A stretch of 64,000 bases of DNA from Epiperipatus broadwayi. Lineage: Eukaryota; Onychophora; Udeonychophora; Euonychophora; Peripatidae. The stretch lies in the NCBI GenBank assembly GCA_028023455.1, contig JAQFVV010000253.1, positions 1,248,469 to 1,312,468 on the forward strand, in the 5' to 3' direction. A program made the translations under genes and the position numbers. Under the pieces are notes generated by a model. That model saw nothing but the letters and a program-made list of their open reading frames with translations, ran no database searches and was not told the DNA's origin. Shown here piece after piece: positions 35,233 to 45,109 of the stretch (positions are counted from its first letter, which is position 1; every line of letters starts with the position of its first letter).

Positions 35233-35374
35233 AACAACCAAAATCACCAAAAGGTATAGATTCTGAACTGAGTTCAGACCTGTATGACTATGCAAGCAAA
35301 TTAGTTTGGTTAAAAAACATTATTGTATTTTTATTTTGGCCTCATAGCTTTATATTTAACTAAATAGATCAAAT

Positions 35375-35475
35375 ATGGCTGCTGGAGAGTTACATTAATT
35401 CCAAAGATGTTCTCAGATCCAAGGTTCCTCACTGATGAAGACAACATGCTAGAAACTAGTCTGGTGATATTAGGA
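35375..35475 (+). repeat. repeat family A fragment with hammerhead
   Basis: ATATGGCTGCTGGAGAGTTA through CTCAGATCCAAGG to the hammerhead and GGTGATATTAGG. It is the inverse of 31490-31605. Downstream (35476-35590) GATCCTGGTAATATTAGG-type phrases are repeated two to three times. Confidence 0.75.
35425..35468 (+). ncRNA. hammerhead ribozyme, family A, core kept
   Basis: CTGATGA at 35432-35438, GAA at 35452-35454 with ACTAGT forming a minimal stem III, C17 at 35461. Stem I pairs A-T, C-G, T.G at the core and again two bases out. Stem II (13 nt AGACAACATGCTA) pairs poorly, so activity is doubtful although all core bases are present. Confidence 0.65.
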
Positions 35476-36025
35476 TTTCAATACTGACAGGGATCCTGGT
35501 AATATTAGGCTTTCCAATATTGACTGGTATCTTGGTATTACTGAAGAAAATTTAATACTGAACCAAGAAAACCAGTATTTTGGTATTGGTTAAATTTTGA
35601 ATCATGTGTAAAATTTCAAGAATTTTATAAATTATTTATCAAATTCTTGGAATTTTAGACCCTATTCAAAATATTTTAAAAAGCTCCTATCAGAGTAATT
35701 TAATTTTTATAAACAGTATTATTATTTTGTTTTTGCTTTAAAATATAACAAAAAATTTAAGCTCAAAAATACATACTTAAAAAATTAAGACAGGCAACAC
35801 TCACTATATGTATTTCCAAAAAATGGTGATCATGTGATGTTTATTGACTTAAAAAAATACCTTGTATTCATATACAGTAATTTTTTATTACCATTACCAG
35901 TTTTAGTCAAAATTTGAAATAAAATTTCCATAAATTTCAAACATTACCATATACTTTTCAACTTTTATCAGATTCAATGTTGAATTAGAAATCCATGTAA
36001 AGAATAGGGGGTACTTATGTATTAT

Positions 36026-36215
36026 CCCTGTTATGCCATATTACTCCAGTGATATATTATTCTAAGTTTGTGATATATTTAAAATAATGCCTCCAAGGAA
36101 TATGCAGACAAACTTAATTGATAAAATTTGTCTGCATATCCCATGGAGGCATTATTTTAAACATAATGCAAACATAGAATAATGAATCACCCAGAGTAAT
36201 ATGTCATATCACGGG
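36026..36215. mobile_element. hairpin MITE, 190 bp
   Basis: The whole element folds back: CCATATTACTCCAGTGATAT on the left is matched by the inverse of the right end, and the inner arms AATAATGCCTCC..TGCAGACAAA (36083-36112) and TTTGTCTGCA..GGAGGCATTATT (36127-36156) pair almost fully around a 15-nt loop. It has no coding capacity. No clear target duplication. Confidence 0.8.
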
Positions 36216-36333
36216 GTTCAGACCATGTGTAATATGAAAGTTCAAGTCTAAAAAAAATAATGGAGACATATATTCATTATGGAAAAAGGAAAAAAGACAT
36301 TATGATATTAAATAAAACAGATACTTGTAAGTT

Positions 36334-36456
36334 TTCTTTTTTTTTTTCATATGTCATAGCATCAGCCAGGAGGTGCACCCACAACAACCGTCTGCAACCA
36401 ACTGCTTGCTTGCAAGGTTGCTGCACTGACCTCTCCTTTAACAATGCTTGACTAGG
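36334..36456 (-). repeat. tRNA-derived mini-retroposon, copy 2, with target duplication
   Basis: Minus-strand tRNA-like body (36451-36355, same family as 13676-13764) followed by a short ATGACATATG-type tail and an A-run. It is flanked by the 12-bp direct repeat TACTTGTAAGTT at 36322-36333 and 36457-36468. The duplication plus A-tail shows LINE-mediated insertion. B box decayed (GGGTGCACCTCC). Confidence 0.88.
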
Positions 36457-36654
36457 TACTTGTAAGTTGTGCCTTTTTAGTATAACTCTTTGTGTCATCA
36501 AAACCATCCTCCTGCACGTTGTGTCATTGTAACGACCGAGCATGTATAATACAAAACTTCAAATCCAAAAAAAAATCTTATTTTCAATATTGGAAAAATA
36601 TATTGATTATGGCAAAAAGCAGAAATATGAAAAAAAAACCTTAAATGTTTTTTT

Positions 36655-37060
36655 AAATGGCGAGCTGTAATAAAGTTTTAACTGTAAGTTTAACGTTATA
36701 TTTAAATTTTTTTTAAAAAAAAAAAACAAAAAACAAAGTTTTAACCAAAAAAAAAGAAAGCCCAAATATATAATATTTTCGCTGTAAATGTATTTTTTAC
36801 TATAAAACCGTATTACTTACAAATGATGCGAGAGATGCATTATACTGGAAGGGGAGGTCACCGTAATGTAAATTTTAGTTTTATCTAAAAATAGTGAACT
36901 GTAAGTATAACATTATATTTTATTTTATTTTTTTTAAAAAAAAACATATATAAAGTTTTAGCAAAAAAAAACACAAATATATAAACTTTTAGCTGTAAAT
37001 GAATTTTTAAATATAAAACCGTATTTTTTACATATGATGAGAGAGATGTTGGAAGAAAAA
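36655..37060. repeat. diverged tandem duplication, about 217-bp unit
   Basis: CTGTAAGTTTAACGTTATATTT (36682) and CTGTAAGTATAACATTATAT (36899), and in each unit GCTGTAAATG..ATAAAACCGTATT..ATGATG.GAGAGATG further on. The two units differ at many sites, so the duplication is old. The content is A/T-rich and non-coding. Confidence 0.75.
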
Positions 37061-37114
37061 AGACACTGTGGCAGACTGAATCATTTAATATCTTCTAAAA
37101 CGAAAAGGAAAGGG

Positions 37115-37245
37115 TCAATTTATTGGACATGGGTTAGTCATGCCAGAATTTTTGGTTGCCATGATATCATAAACGGAAACTTTGAGTAAATATTACCAGA
37201 TGCAAACATCACCGGAGTGATACATCATAGCAGGAATAATACAAA
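37115..37245 (+). repeat. dispersed repeat F, copy 2
   Basis: Matches 7205-7335 (TTGGACATGGGTTAGTCATG, GGAAACTTTGAGTAAATATT, TCATAGCAGGAATAAT). Both copies are degenerate. Confidence 0.7.
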
Positions 37246-37789
37246 ATATCGAATAGGGTAGTTTTCATATTCAAAATTGCATATCCGGGGCAGTGCAGAA
37301 CATCTATATCTTCATTAAATGGAGCTTGGGGGGTGAACACAAACATTATTTTTACAAAAAATTTCTTAGTTGTCTTCCTCCGGAACATCAATACTGATTG
37401 ATTTTTTTCTATATTCTGTCACTCCCCAAAATGCAGTCAGTGGCCCTTTTTAAAATATCTGCTATCAGCATTTTTTCGAGTGAATATTAATAAAAATTCG
37501 GTCAATGCTTTCGGATGATAGATTTATGCTTTTTAAAAACCTATTTTTTAAAACAAAAATAATATTTAAATAGTTTTTATTACTTCGTTTATTTTCTTTT
37601 ATTTTCTGTTTTGGTTAATTTCTTTTAATTTATGCTTTGTGAATTTTTTTAAAAATGAATTAAAGATTTAAAATATGTTTTGTTTTTAACTTAAGTTTTT
37701 CATATTTTGTTTATCATTTTAAACTTTGTTAAAATACATAAAATGAGACTTCTTTTGAATACTGAAAATACCGATATTTCCGTTTTCGG

Positions 37790-37960
37790 TATTGCTATCT
37801 CTACCGAAATACTGGTTTTAGAGGAACTCTTCAGTACTGGAAACCCTAGAGGATATGAGATGAATAGGCATCTAGATAGGGATTTTCATGAACAAATTTT
37901 TTAGCATCCATTGATTACTATGGTTGCACTGGATGGCACTACTATTTGGAGAGAGTTGCT
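37790..37960. repeat. repeat family A fragment
   Basis: TGAATAGGCATCTAGATAGGG, GCATCCATTGATTACTATGG and CTGGATGGCACTACTATTTG follow the order of the family A centre. No hammerhead core remains here. Confidence 0.65.
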
Positions 37961-38211
37961 AAAATATTTAAATTTTCCTAAACTTTCATAACACATTTCA
38001 AAGATGATGACAATAGTCTAGTATACAAATATTACCAAAATAAGATCCCATCACAATCTTTCATACAAACACTAACCTTAAATAAAATAATAAAAAATAC
38101 TATTGAAATACAATGACAAATATAGAGATATCTATGAACAAAAAAACAAGTTAATTTTCTTTCATTGATTTTAAATCACATTTACAAAAAAGTGAACAAA
38201 ATTATTTCATT

Positions 38212-38755
38212 GATTTGTTATACATTTTTGTCACTACAAAAATTTTTATTGAAAAATGTTAAATTAACATTTCTAGTCTGAAATATGATCATTGTAAAGC
38301 AATATAGTTTCTTGTATATATTTATATTTCATGAAAATATATTGTTGTTTTATAATTTATTAAATAAAGTAAAAAAAGGAATGCGATTGTCGTAACTAAA
38401 GACATAATCATTTAATTAATGTGTATTGTTTAAAAGATAAGGAAGAACTACTTTTCTGAATTTCTGTCATTTATAAAAATAGTTAGACAACAAAAAAACG
38501 GAAATGGAATATTGAAATATTAAACTGGATCCCAAGAGACTATAAAAGACTCAGAAAGAGACCACGTGTGAGATGGATGGATGAAATAAGAAAGTATGCA
38601 GAAGTGATGTGGAGAAAAAAACTAGAGATTGTGGAAGATGGATTGAACCTGGAATGACTTTCAACTTGCAGTGGATTGATAATGGTTACAACGATGATGA
38701 TGATTGGTTGATCAAAAACATTTTTGTTTTTTATTTAACTTGTATTATAGTTCCT
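38212..38755 (+). repeat. dispersed repeat E, copy 1
   Basis: GATTTGTTATACATTTTTGT through ATTTCATGAAAATATATTG, ATTTAATTAATGTG and TTGATCAAAAACATTTTTG. It is collinear with 41739-41866 plus 44207-44460. Here the foldback insertion site at ATTTCATGAAAA is empty, but the repeat is interrupted by a LINE fragment at 38509-38703 that copy 2 lacks. Family unknown. Confidence 0.82.
38509..38703 (+). mobile_element. RTE-type LINE 3' end, strongly truncated
   Basis: Same as 35025-35220 of the full LINE: AAACTGGATCCCAAGAGAC, GAGATGGATGGATGAAATA and AACTTGCAGTGGATTGATAA, then a GATGATGATGAT tail. About 195 bp. Clean absence of this block at the matching place of repeat E copy 2 (about 44375-44405) confirms it is an insertion. 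Confidence 0.9.
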
Positions 38756-38764
38756 TTAATTTAA

Positions 38765-38990
38765 GCCAATAAACATCACATGACCACCATTTCTTATGCT
38801 TGCTTATAACTGTTATTAAAACAGGCAAACGAATCAATGGATACCAGAAGGCCACAAGCCAGAAACTAGTCTGGGAATATTGAATGAGTAGGCACTAGGT
38901 GGGGATTTTACGCACAAGTTTTTTGGAATCCACTGATTACTCTAGCTTGCTGTATGGCAATACATATAGTGAGTTTTTGCCTGTTTTAAT
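38765..38990 (+). repeat. repeat family A, internally deleted copy
   Basis: ACATCACATGACCACCATTTC..GTTATTAAAACAGGC at the left and inverted TTTTTGCCTGTTTTAA at the right, with the hammerhead remnant GAAACTAGTCTGG at 38862 and ATTGAATGAGTAGGCACTAG. It has lost the CTGATGA half. Confidence 0.7.
38851..38880 (+). ncRNA. half hammerhead, family A
   Basis: GCCACAAGCC, GAAAC, TA, GTC, TGG are kept in order (GAA at 38862-38864, C17 at 38871) but the CTGATGA strand is deleted. Not functional; it supports the family A consensus. Confidence 0.55.
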
Positions 38991-39161
38991 TCCTATAATT
39001 TACTTAAATCGAATGAATACTTTGTACAGGCTTAAACCTGCATTTATATATGTAATATATGCGGGGTTCGAACTCAGACTTTCACACGACCCACCACTCT
39101 CAGTGCCATCTCATATTGCTGATTCACCTGATCACACACATGTTGAAAAGATAAATAATCA

Positions 39162-39203
39162 CCAATATACGTATTTCATGCTAAACCAGCAATCATCAGT
39201 TGG
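39162..39203 (-). ncRNA. hammerhead ribozyme, family B inverted copy
   Basis: Minus strand: CCAA (39203-39200), CTGATGA (39199-39193), stem II TGCT/AGCA with loop GGTTT, GAA, stem III ATACGTAT, A17, then TTGG (39165-39162). Complete core and stem I of 4 bp. Confidence 0.82.
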
Positions 39204-39503
39204 TCTAGATTACTATCCTCACACATATATATAATCAGTACTCAGCTTTATATTAAGATAGCCAATATTTATACTTTAATATACAAGCTTCAAACTATTC
39301 CAACTCACAACTCTTTAGCCTTCCACTTCGTTGAAAATCTGATGATGGAACGTTCAAAGCCCTTGATAGTGCCAAGGTTGTCATCCTACCCATGTTGACA
39401 TATTAGTCATTCTGACCCCTCATGTCATTAAAGTATAAATATTGGCTATCTGAATATAAAGCTGAGTACTGATTATATATGTGTGTGAGGATAGTAATCT
39501 AGA

Positions 39504-39545
39504 CCAACTGATGATTGCTGGTTTAGCACGAAATACGTATATTGG
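39504..39545 (+). ncRNA. hammerhead ribozyme, family B, upstream of pair
   Basis: CCAA 39504-39507, CTGATGA 39508-39514, stem II TGCT (39516-39519) with AGCA (39525-39528), GAA 39530-39532, stem III ATACGTAT 39533-39540, A17 at 39541, TTGG 39542-39545. The base pair next to the core in stem II is T/C instead of G-C, which may slow cleavage. Cleavage predicted after 39541. Confidence 0.83.
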
Positions 39546-39986
39546 TGATTATTTATCTTTTCAACATGTGTGTAATCAGGTGAGTCAGCAATATGAGATG
39601 GCACTGAGAGTGGTGGGTCGTGTGAAAGTCTGAGTTCGAACCTCGCATATATTACATATATAAATGCAGGTTTAAGCCTGTACAAAGTATTAATTTATAT
39701 AAATAGTGTGTAAAAGGTCTGCCCATCTCTCGCATATGTATATATAAATGGATTATTCTCCTGTACATGAGGGGTCAGAATGACTAATATGTCAACATGG
39801 GTAGGATGACAACCTTGGCACTATCAAGGGCTTTGAACGTTCCATCATCAGATTTTCAATGAAATGGAAAGGTAAAGAGTTGTGAGTTGGAATAGTTCGA
39901 AGCCTGTCCATTAAAGTATAAATATTGGCTATCTTAATATAAAGCTGAGTACTGATTATATATATGTGTGAGGATAGTAATCTAGA

Positions 39987-40028
39987 CTAACTGATGATTG
40001 CTGGTTTAGCATGAAATACGTATATTGG
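39987..40028 (+). ncRNA. hammerhead ribozyme, family B, downstream of pair
   Basis: CTAA 39987-39990, CTGATGA 39991-39997, stem II TGCT/AGCA, GAA 40013-40015, stem III ATACGTAT 40016-40023, A17 at 40024, TTGG 40025-40028. Stem I has one T.G pair. Together with the copy at 39504 it would release a 483-nt RNA by double self-cleavage. Confidence 0.83.
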
Positions 40029-40157
40029 TGATTATTTATCTTTTCAACATGTGTGTGATCAGGTGAATCAGCAATATGAGATGGCACTGAGAGTGGTGGG
40101 TCGTGTGAAAGTCTGAGTTCGAACCCCGCATATATTTTATCGAATGGAAACGGATTT

Positions 40158-40276
40158 TTTTTTTAATTTTTTTTTTTTAAGTGTCATAGCATCGGCCGGG
40201 ACGCGAACCAGCAACCCGGGCAGCTGTCTGCAAGTGCAAGACAGTCGCACTGACCTCTCGACCACCAATGCAAGAC
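40158..40276 (-). repeat. tRNA-derived mini-retroposon, copy 3, with target duplication
   Basis: Flanked by the 13-bp direct repeat TGGAAACGGATTT (40145-40157 and 40277-40289). On the minus strand a tRNA-like body has acceptor arms GCATTGG and CCGATGC (7 bp), A box GGTCGAGAGGTCAGTGC and B box GGTTCGCGTCC, then CTATGACACTT and an A-run of about 22 nt. The whole insert is only 119 bp: a tRNA-like head with almost no body, moved by a LINE. Confidence 0.92.
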
Positions 40277-40289
40277 TGGAAACGGATTT

Positions 40290-41738
40290 ATTAATGATTT
40301 AAAAGAAAAAAACACCCTCAGAATTATTTAAGTTATTTTATAAATTTGTTTCATAATGCTTTTGTGATATATAAATCAGGATTTAGCGATTGAAAAATTA
40401 TCAAGATAAATGTAAAATTAAAGTTTTGATTATAAGTTGAAAGATTTAATTTCGTTTTAGAAAAACAAAACCTTATAGAATGAAAAATGATAATATGTAA
40501 ACTTTGTTTACTTTAATGGAATGAGAAAATGAAATCGTCCCAGACGGATAAATAAAAATATTAACATATAAATTATATCACTTTTTTAATTTTTATTTTA
40601 ATGTAATTATTATTTTTGAAAGTGATATAAATTTAAAAAGAAATATTTTTTTAACTATTTTGATTGGTTTTTTAATCGGAGATAAATTTTGATCATAATT
40701 AGAGATATGTTGGAAGCATTTTAGTTTTTCTAAATAGAAAAACTATTAAATACCTATTAAATGTTAAATATTTGTAATAATTTGTTTGTTTCGTTACTAA
40801 TGTTAACTTATACTATATAATTTCTTTTTTTAGTAAAAGAACATATATATTACTATGTTAATCTAAATATAAAAAATAGAAGTCAGAGAAGATATAATAT
40901 TATATTTTGCTAATTTGACAAACGTTAGGCAAATGGGTTTTAATAGATGACAGGATAATGATAGAGGAATAGAAAATGCCGGTGTTGGGTGTATGGTAAT
41001 GGATGGAGGATTTTATCATTCATTGGCATGAGGGTGCAATACATTTATATAATTTCCTGCAGTGTTTCTATCTCATTCAATGTATCAACCCTCTTTTGAA
41101 GTCATAGACTTGCCTCTAAGTGTTAAGAAGACGAGCAAGACATATTTGTGAATTCATTTTGTAGATATATTTGTAGTTGTTTTTCATGATCAGTTAAGGT
41201 AGATAAGTATCATAATTATTTAGTCTGAAAAATCTCATATGTCCTACTAAGCAAAGCTTTGTATTAAAAGGATTTTTAGTGTTAGTTAAATATTATGGGA
41301 ATTTTGTACTTAATAGTGTTTAAATTGAGATAACTCTCCTGTTATTCATGCTACATTGTGCACTTATTGCCTGGTGGTTAAATTCTTTATTGATCTCAAT
41401 GCTTCAAGTTGATAGTCATTCTCTAAACAGCTGAATGCCAGTCCAGCCTCCAGAAAAACAATTGGTAAGGTACTGCTTCATAAAAACTGTATAGAAAAGA
41501 CCAGTGTTTAAAATACACATATATTTTATTCATAAAAAAACTTGATCAAATATGAGTTAATGCATAATGATATGTGATATTAGAATGGGAAATGGAAACA
41601 AATGTAATTCTATTATCTCAACTTTTGGGGGAGGATATTGTAATGATATCATTACAATGGCATAATAAATAATAATTTAAAATGAAACAACTTTAAAGTA
41701 TTAGTTAACATAGTGACAATAATTGATTTTTAAAAAAT
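40290..41738. other. unassigned AT-rich sequence
   Basis: No recognisable gene or repeat beyond low-complexity A/T tracts. Confidence 0.35.
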
Positions 41739-41866
41739 GATTTGTTATACATTTTTGTCACTATAAAAATTATAATTAAAAAAAGGTTAAATTTAATATT
41801 TCTAGCCTGGAATATGATAATTATAAAGCAATGTAGTTTCTTGCATATATTTCTATTTCATGAAAA
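41739..41866 (+). repeat. dispersed repeat E, copy 2, left part
   Basis: GATTTGTTATACATTTTTGT to ATTTCATGAAAA, equal to 38212-38335. It is continued at 44207-44460 after the foldback insertion. Confidence 0.82.
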
Positions 41867-44206
41867 GGTACTTACGTAGTTTGCCTGCCAGAAAACTTGC
41901 CACCCATTTTATTTTAAATTCTCCATTTTCAGGGTCTTCCAACACACGGTATAAACAATATGTCTGACTCCAAGTTATTGTATTCAATATTTACATGTTT
42001 TCATTTATGAAAATGATAAAAAAAACCACAAAAGTCCAAAAAGTTGTAGGTAAAAACTTTTTTAATGTAAATGCAGTAAAGAAATATAAATAAAACATAT
42101 TAAAGCAACTATAATGAAGGTGCAGCAAGTCACCACTTTTCAGGTGAGCACTATCCTGTAATTTTGAAAATATTCCACAGAAACACACTAAAATCCAAAG
42201 GGTTGTAATTAATTTTTTTAAAAATGTAAATTCACTGCACCAGCTGTAAACTCACCTCAGTGCACTCACAAACAATATTTTGGAGCCTTCTAATATAGAT
42301 AGATACTTAAAATATGTTTGCATATGACACTGCCATTGCATCTACATTCACACACTATACAGTGTAGTATTATGGCTATTATCACATACTTTTCAGGTCG
42401 ACACTATCCTGTAATTTTTAAAATATTCCACTGCATTTTGTTCTTTCGATGAAATATTTCAAATTTTCATCATATTTCCAAAAATTATAAAGCAAAAAAG
42501 AAATGCTAAAAAAACAGCATGCATTAATAAATGGCAACAAAAAATAATGTTAATTTTAACTGTGTGTTATTGTTTTGTCTCATGTTAACATTTGGACATT
42601 ATGTTGTGAATGAAATTTAAAAAATATATATATTCATTTTTTTTAAAAATTAACATTCAATTTGAAATACATTTGTTAATATTTTTAAAATTAGCAAGCT
42701 CTACATGTTCAGGAAAATAATTTTGAAAAAAAAAATGTAAAAAAGTCTTTCAATCCAGATAATTGTTCACATTTTCCCCCTCAAACATGTTTAACTTGTT
42801 AACTTTAAAAAATATTAACAAATGTATTCTAAATTGAATATTATTTCTAAAAAATTAAACTACATTTTTTTAATAAATTTCATTCACAACATAATGTCAA
42901 ATAACACAGGGTGAACAGATAACATATAGTTAAAATTAACATTATTTCTTTGTTGACATTCGTTAACACATGCTGATTTTTTTAACATTTCTTTTTTGCC
43001 TTATTTTTGGAAATATGATTAAAATTTGAAATCTTTCATTGATAGAACAAGATGCAGTGGAATATTTTTAAAATTACAGGATAGTGCCTACCTAAAAAGT
43101 ATGTGATAATGGCCATGATATTACACTTTATATGCGAATGGAGATGTAATGGTGGTATCATGTGAAACATGATCTAAGCACAATCTGTTTGGAAGAAAAC
43201 ATGGTTGGAAGGCTCCAAAACATTGTTTGTGAGTGCATTGAGATTAGTTTACAGCTGGAGGTAGTGAATTTACATTTAAAAAAATTTTAATTACAACCCT
43301 TTGAATTTTTGTGTTTATGTGGAATATTTTCAAAATTACAGGGTAGTGCTTGCTGAAAAGTGATGTCTGGCTGCACCTTTGCTATAGTTTGCTTAATCAT
43401 GTTTTATTTTTATTTTCTTTATTGCATTTGCATTTAAAGAATTTTTAATTACAACCTTTGGACTTTTATGTTTCTTTATCCTTTTAATAAATAAAAAAAA
43501 TGTAAAAATTGAACACAATAACTTAAGAGTGAGCCATATTGTTTATACCATGTGTTGGAAGCCCCTAGAAGTGGATAATCTATATAAATAAAAATATAAA
43601 TGTTCGTTTGTTCAAAATCTTAAAGCTCCAAAAATTCTTCAACGATTGCTTTGAAATTTTGACACATTGCATTTGAATACACGCATGTTTTTATATACCT
43701 ACTATTATATAGATGTCACACCTGTGACAGGTGAAAACATGCTTTTTTAAAAAACAGTGCTATCTGTTAAAAGTAATACACACTATACTAAATATTTTAT
43801 GATTCCATTTCAATGTTCCCAATTGCATTGTTAAATTGAATTTTCATAGATTTCTATTTATTTTCATTTTGGTTTAATTATTTTGTGTGACATTGCATTG
43901 GAATTGAGCTGTTTTGTTTGCCATAGTGTTCATTTCATGATTATAGTTTATTTTTTCATTATTTTCATTTCGTTTTTTTTTTTTAGCCATTTTTCAGCCA
44001 ATCTCTATATCTGCACCGACAATGGAACAACAATAAATATTGTATGCCCACAAGCACTGTGAAATTAAACATCTTAGCAACATGTGCTTTCTCTTTTCTT
44101 CCTTTTCCATTTAACCAGACTGAACCACAGCAATGCATGGCTGGGTATGGCTAGTTTAAAATAAAATAGATGACAAACTTTCCAGCAGGCAAACTACATG
44201 AATACC
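41867..44206. mobile_element. long foldback DNA element
   Basis: Termini are GGTACTTACGTAGTTTGCC and, inverted, GGTATTCATGTAGTTTGCC, flanked by the 8-bp direct repeat CATGAAAA (41859-41866 and 44207-44214). The left arm, about 41867-42720, pairs with the right arm, about 42780-44206 once the 576-bp Helitron is removed; arms are about 850 bp each and the loop about 60 bp. The arms contain a nested repeat: TTTTCAGGT..ACTATCCTGTAATTTT occurs at 42137 and 42390. No transposase frame. The 8-bp duplication fits hAT, P or Merlin-like transposases, but the GGTA end does not decide. The empty site is visible at 38335. Confidence 0.88.
43579..44154 (+). mobile_element. non-autonomous Helitron
   Basis: Starts TCTATATAAATAAAA after A (43578) and ends CTAG before T (44155): insertion between A and T, 5'-TC and CTAG-3' as in Helitrons. 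Near the 3' end CCACAGCAATGCATGGCTGG can form a short stem-loop. It carries no Rep-helicase. Removing it restores perfect pairing of the right foldback arm with the left arm at about 41910, which proves both boundaries. Interior contains GTCACACCTGTGAC, a small palindrome. Confidence 0.9.
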
Positions 44207-44460
44207 CATGAAAATATATTGCTGTTTTATAATTTATCAAATTAAAAAAGATAATACAATTATCATAACTAAGAAAATAATCATTTAATTAATGTGAATT
44301 GTTTAAAAGATAAAACTACTTTATAGGATTTTCGTCATTTATAAAATTAGTTAGATAACAAAAAAAAAAGGAAATAAAATTATTAAAATTTAATATTTTT
44401 AATGCTTGATCAAAAATGTTGTTTTTTTTAATTTAACTTATACTATAATTTACTTATATT
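44207..44460 (+). repeat. dispersed repeat E, copy 2, right part
   Basis: CATGAAAATATATTG through AATTGTTTAAAAGAT and TTGATCAAAAATGTTG. It matches 38328-38755 but lacks the LINE fragment inserted there. Confidence 0.82.
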
Positions 44461-45101
44461 GAATGAAAAACAAATTATTAATGATTTTTAAACAAATATA
44501 TATTTTATGATTGATCAAACTAAAATTTTGATTGGTCAGGGCAGTATATAGAATACCGTATTGTAACTATTAAAAAAAAAAGAACAAGAATTATTTGTGC
44601 ACATATAACATAAAAGCTAGAATAAATAAAGATATAAAAGTATATACATTTTAAAGTATCTTGGGTAATTGAACTCAATATAAAAAAGTGATCTTATTTT
44701 ATTTCTTCAATCCTCAAATTAAATAATTTTCTACACATATTTTTAACTCTCACATATGCAGGCTTGAGAGTAATATTTTATTTTAAAAAAAAATTTATGT
44801 TGAGAAATTACTTTATATGTATTAAATGTTCTAGAATGAATAAAAAAAGTGGAAATAATAAAATTTATCCATTGTCCAATGAAGGAGAAATGCCTATATA
44901 TTTATTTTTTAAAGTAATTTAGATTTAAAGATGCATTTGTAATTTTTTTTTTAAATCATTAGCTTTATTTACATATCTTTCTTCATTATTCTTTGCAGCA
45001 TTTCAAAATAGATATAAAATATTGTTATTGAAAAGATAAATGTAGTGTATGTATGCTTTTTAAATTAATATTATTGTAAATTAAATAGATAAGAGCTAGA
45101 A
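44461..45101. other. unassigned AT-rich sequence
   Basis: Nothing recognised. Confidence 0.35.
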
Positions 45102-45109
45102 TTATAGGT

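Larger units (their letters stand above)
39016..40138 (+). mobile_element. family B composite element with three hammerheads
   Basis: Flanked by the 8-bp direct repeat ATCGAATG (39008-39015 and 40139-40146). It contains an inverted full unit (39016-39418), a direct partial unit (39419-39754) and a direct full unit (39755-40138). Each has GTACTGATTATATAT, a hammerhead, CAACATGTGTG.AATCAGGT, an A-box-like TGGCACTGAGAGTGG and a B box GAGTTCGAACCCCGC. The direct hammerheads lie 483 bp apart. An inverted copy beside a tandem pair recalls the pLTR layout of Penelope-like elements and of retrozymes. No protein is encoded. Confidence 0.8.

Noticed and set aside
30686-38989. TTAA-flanked piggyBac-like MITE (ends AACAGGC..GCCTGTT at 30690-30993 and 38820-38985)
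   Set aside because: The TTAA on both sides looks right, but the two copies stay similar to the left of the TTAA (ATGACCACCATTTCTTATGC and relatives), and 31330 shares that flank too, so the TTAA is inside the repeat and not a target duplication.
39016-40138. CRISPR-like or satellite array
   Set aside because: Only three units, one inverted, within a single element flanked by one 8-bp duplication.
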